A DNA stretch of 6,964 bases, from positions 1 to 6,964 of the forward strand of contig JAAXQI010000240.1 of assembly GCA_012974315.1 (NCBI GenBank), written 5' to 3'. This stretch comes from Desulfobacterales bacterium (GTDB taxonomy: Bacteria > Desulfobacterota > Desulfobulbia > Desulfobulbales > BM004). This document shows, piece after piece, positions 5,666 through 6,964 of this stretch (positions within the stretch are counted from its first letter, which is position 1; each line of letters opens with the position of its first letter). A program made the position numbers and the translations under genes. The notes under the pieces are model-generated. The model did not search any database. It was given only the letters and a program-made list of their open reading frames with translations, and was not told the origin of the DNA.

Positions 5666-5671
5666 TATAAT
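5666..5671 (+). promoter_or_regulatory. Candidate -10 box for the AI-2E-family gene
   Basis: A perfect TATAAT lies 44 bp before the start codon on the plus strand. The region 16-18 bp upstream of it has no recognisable -35 and there is no TGn extension. It may need an activator, or the AT-rich match may be accidental. Confidence 0.3.
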
Positions 5672-5715
5672 ATTTTATCTGCAGGCCGGAGCTTTAAACT
5701 GTAAGGATAATACTA

Positions 5716-6819
5716 ATGGAAACAAAACCTGCAACCAAGTCCTCAAAAACATTCAGTCCTCTGGTGTTCAGGTATTTTCTGCTCCTGTTTCTGGTCTCTT
5801 TTCTGTTGCTTGGCCATCTTTTCTGGCCTTTCTTGTCTATCCTGATCCTCTCTTTTCTTTTATCTGGTCTTTTCCAGCCGGTTTTTAAATTATTTCATTT
5901 GCGGTTTAAATTTTCAGCACAATTTTCGTCACTTGTCACCTGTTTTCTTATCGTGATTCTCGTCTTTGTGCCACTCATGATATTTGTTATCGCTCTGTCT
6001 AGGGAGGCAGTGGGGCTTTATCCTTTGATAAAAGGGAAAAACCTGGCCCTTCTGCTGCAGCAACTGCTGGAAGAAAATCAAAAGATTATAAGGCTAAAGG
6101 AGTTATTTGCAGGATTTGGAATTACGTTGCATCCGGAACGGGTTACAGGAGCTCTTTCTGAGTCGGGGAAAGTCGCCGGACTTTTTCTTTATGATCAGGC
6201 AAGTTTCTGGGCTGCAAATATCATGAACTTTGTCTTCAGTTTTATCATGATGGTTATTGTTATCTTCTTTCTCTTGATCGACCAGGAGCGTTTTATCTCC
6301 TATATTCTTGAGCTTTCGCCTCTTCCTGACCAGCAGGAAAGGCAGTTATTTAAAAAATTTGAAGAAATTGCCAAGGCTGTCCTTGTTGGCAATGGAGTGT
6401 GTGGTCTGCTCCAGGGATTCCTGGGCGGTGCCGTCTTTGTGTTTTTGGGAATCAGTTCGCCCATCTTATGGGGTGGTGTCATGGCCATTCTGGCATTTCT
6501 TCCAATTTTCGGCATCGGGCTTGTGTTAGTCCCAGCTTCAGTTATCCTCTACTTGAAAGGGCAAGTCGGTGCTGCCATTTTTATGCTTATTTTTTATGCG
6601 TTTCTTTCATTTGCCGTGGAGTACATCCTTAAACCATGGATGGTCGGCGAGCGGGTTAAAATGCATACCCTGCTTGTTTTTCTCTCAATTCTTGGTGGAT
6701 TAAGTGTCTACGGTGTTTTAGGAATAGTTTATGGCCCCTTGATAGTCACCGCATTTCTGTCCTTTGCAGATATTTACCGCAATAACTATAGCGAGCATGT
6801 AAGAAAAAAGACCTGTTAG
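5716..6819 (+). CDS. AI-2E family permease (PF01594-type membrane protein)
   Basis: A 367-residue inner-membrane protein with the AI-2E (formerly UPF0118/PerM) layout. N-terminal hydrophobic segments are at about 18-34, 38-56 and 72-95. An amphipathic, partly soluble stretch spans 96-165, with a membrane segment at 168-188. A C-terminal half of several segments (about 222-300 and 316-352) follows. Family motifs are visible: LLQGFLGG (231-238), SSPILWGGVMAILAFLPIFG (247-266), the KPWMVG stretch (306-311), HTLLVFLSILGGL (317-329) and GIVYGPL (336-342). Members have been linked to autoinducer-2 export or to sodium/proton antiport, so the substrate cannot be named. ATG at 5716 has AAGGA (5703-5707) at 8 nt. 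It is divergent from ilvE and stands alone. The 3' end lies 46 bp from the end of the opposing group II intron. Confidence 0.93.
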   Translation: METKPATKSSKTFSPLVFRYFLLLFLVSFLLLGHLFWPFLSILILSFLLSGLFQPVFKLFHLRFKFSAQFSSLVTCFLIVILVFVPLMIFVIALSREAVGLYPLIKGKNLALLLQQLLEENQKIIRLKELFAGFGITLHPERVTGALSESGKVAGLFLYDQASFWAANIMNFVFSFIMMVIVIFFLLIDQERFISYILELSPLPDQQERQLFKKFEEIAKAVLVGNGVCGLLQGFLGGAVFVFLGISSPILWGGVMAILAFLPIFGIGLVLVPASVILYLKGQVGAAIFMLIFYAFLSFAVEYILKPWMVGERVKMHTLLVFLSILGGLSVYGVLGIVYGPLIVTAFLSFADIYRNNYSEHVRKKTC

Positions 6820-6865
6820 GCAAGAATACTTTGAGTTGTTACTTTTTGACGTTTGCAGGAAGTGT

Positions 6866-6964
6866 ATCGAGTAGGTAACGGGGTCTCCCCCGTTACCTCT
6901 CACACCACCGGGCATACGGTTCCGTACCACGGCGGTTCCTTACGTTGATATTATTCTAAATCTT
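6866..6964 (-). mobile_element. Group IIC intron, 3' part (domains V-VI and splice end), runs off the window
   Basis: The minus strand shows the group IIC 3' end I recall from the Oceanobacillus iheyensis intron. Domain V starts GAACCGCCG and closes with CGGTGGTGTG (6938-6901), with the catalytic CGC within ACCGCCG and a GAAC apical loop. The linker AGAGG follows, then domain VI, then the conserved end CTACTCGAT, which places the 3' splice end near 6866. Domain VI is a perfect 10-bp hairpin, GGTAACGGGG with its complement around a 4-nt loop (6874-6897), with no bulged branch-point A, in line with hydrolytic splicing. Domain V seems to carry one extra T in its 5' strand relative to that intron. 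About 26 nt right of domain V would belong to domain IV. The reverse transcriptase ORF and 5' end must lie beyond 6964. Such introns usually sit just downstream of terminator hairpins. Confidence 0.85.

Noticed and set aside
6874..6897. Perfect 10-bp hairpin as a terminator for the AI-2E gene
   Set aside because: No T-run follows it on the plus strand, and it is explained as domain VI of the group IIC intron.

Overview
The window looks like the chromosome of a Gram-negative bacterium, most likely a Desulfobacterota (deltaproteobacterial) sulfate-reducer relative. This is an inference from the feel of the GroEL, GroES and IlvE proteins, the elongator tRNA-Met and the GtrA subtype; no search was run. 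It has two unlike parts.

Left part (about 1-1865): a decayed integrative island. It starts at a scar that resembles the last 15-16 nt of a tRNA-Leu gene (111-126, minus strand) followed by its terminator hairpin (69-105). It ends next to an intact elongator tRNA-Met(CAU) gene (1865-1941, minus). Between them lie a remnant ORF (220-390, minus), a GtrA-family membrane protein gene (453-917, minus), a second partial copy of the remnant ORF (1089-1160), the last ~50 codons of a helicase-associated-domain protein (1208-1366, minus) and the catalytic C-terminal half of a tyrosine recombinase (1369-1842, plus). The last two fragments abut head to head at about 1366. The two copies of the remnant ORF flank gtrA as direct repeats.

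Right part (about 1940-6964): ordinary core genes. groES-groEL form a minus-strand operon with a bidirectional intrinsic terminator (2051-2084) and a candidate overlapping sigma70/sigma32-like promoter (4215-4243); no CIRCE operator is seen. Upstream on the same strand is ilvE (branched-chain aminotransferase), with a strong sigma70-type promoter and a leader of about 110 nt that holds a hairpin and a 24-bp tandem repeat. Divergent from ilvE is an AI-2E-family permease gene (5716-6819, plus). The right edge cuts into a group IIC intron on the minus strand: domains V and VI and the 3' splice end are present (6866-6938). Its maturase ORF and 5' end must lie beyond 6964.

I see no complete unknown system. 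The most notable items are the unlabelled group IIC intron end, the tRNA-Leu-like scar with terminator, the head-to-head truncated genes, and the duplicated remnant around gtrA.
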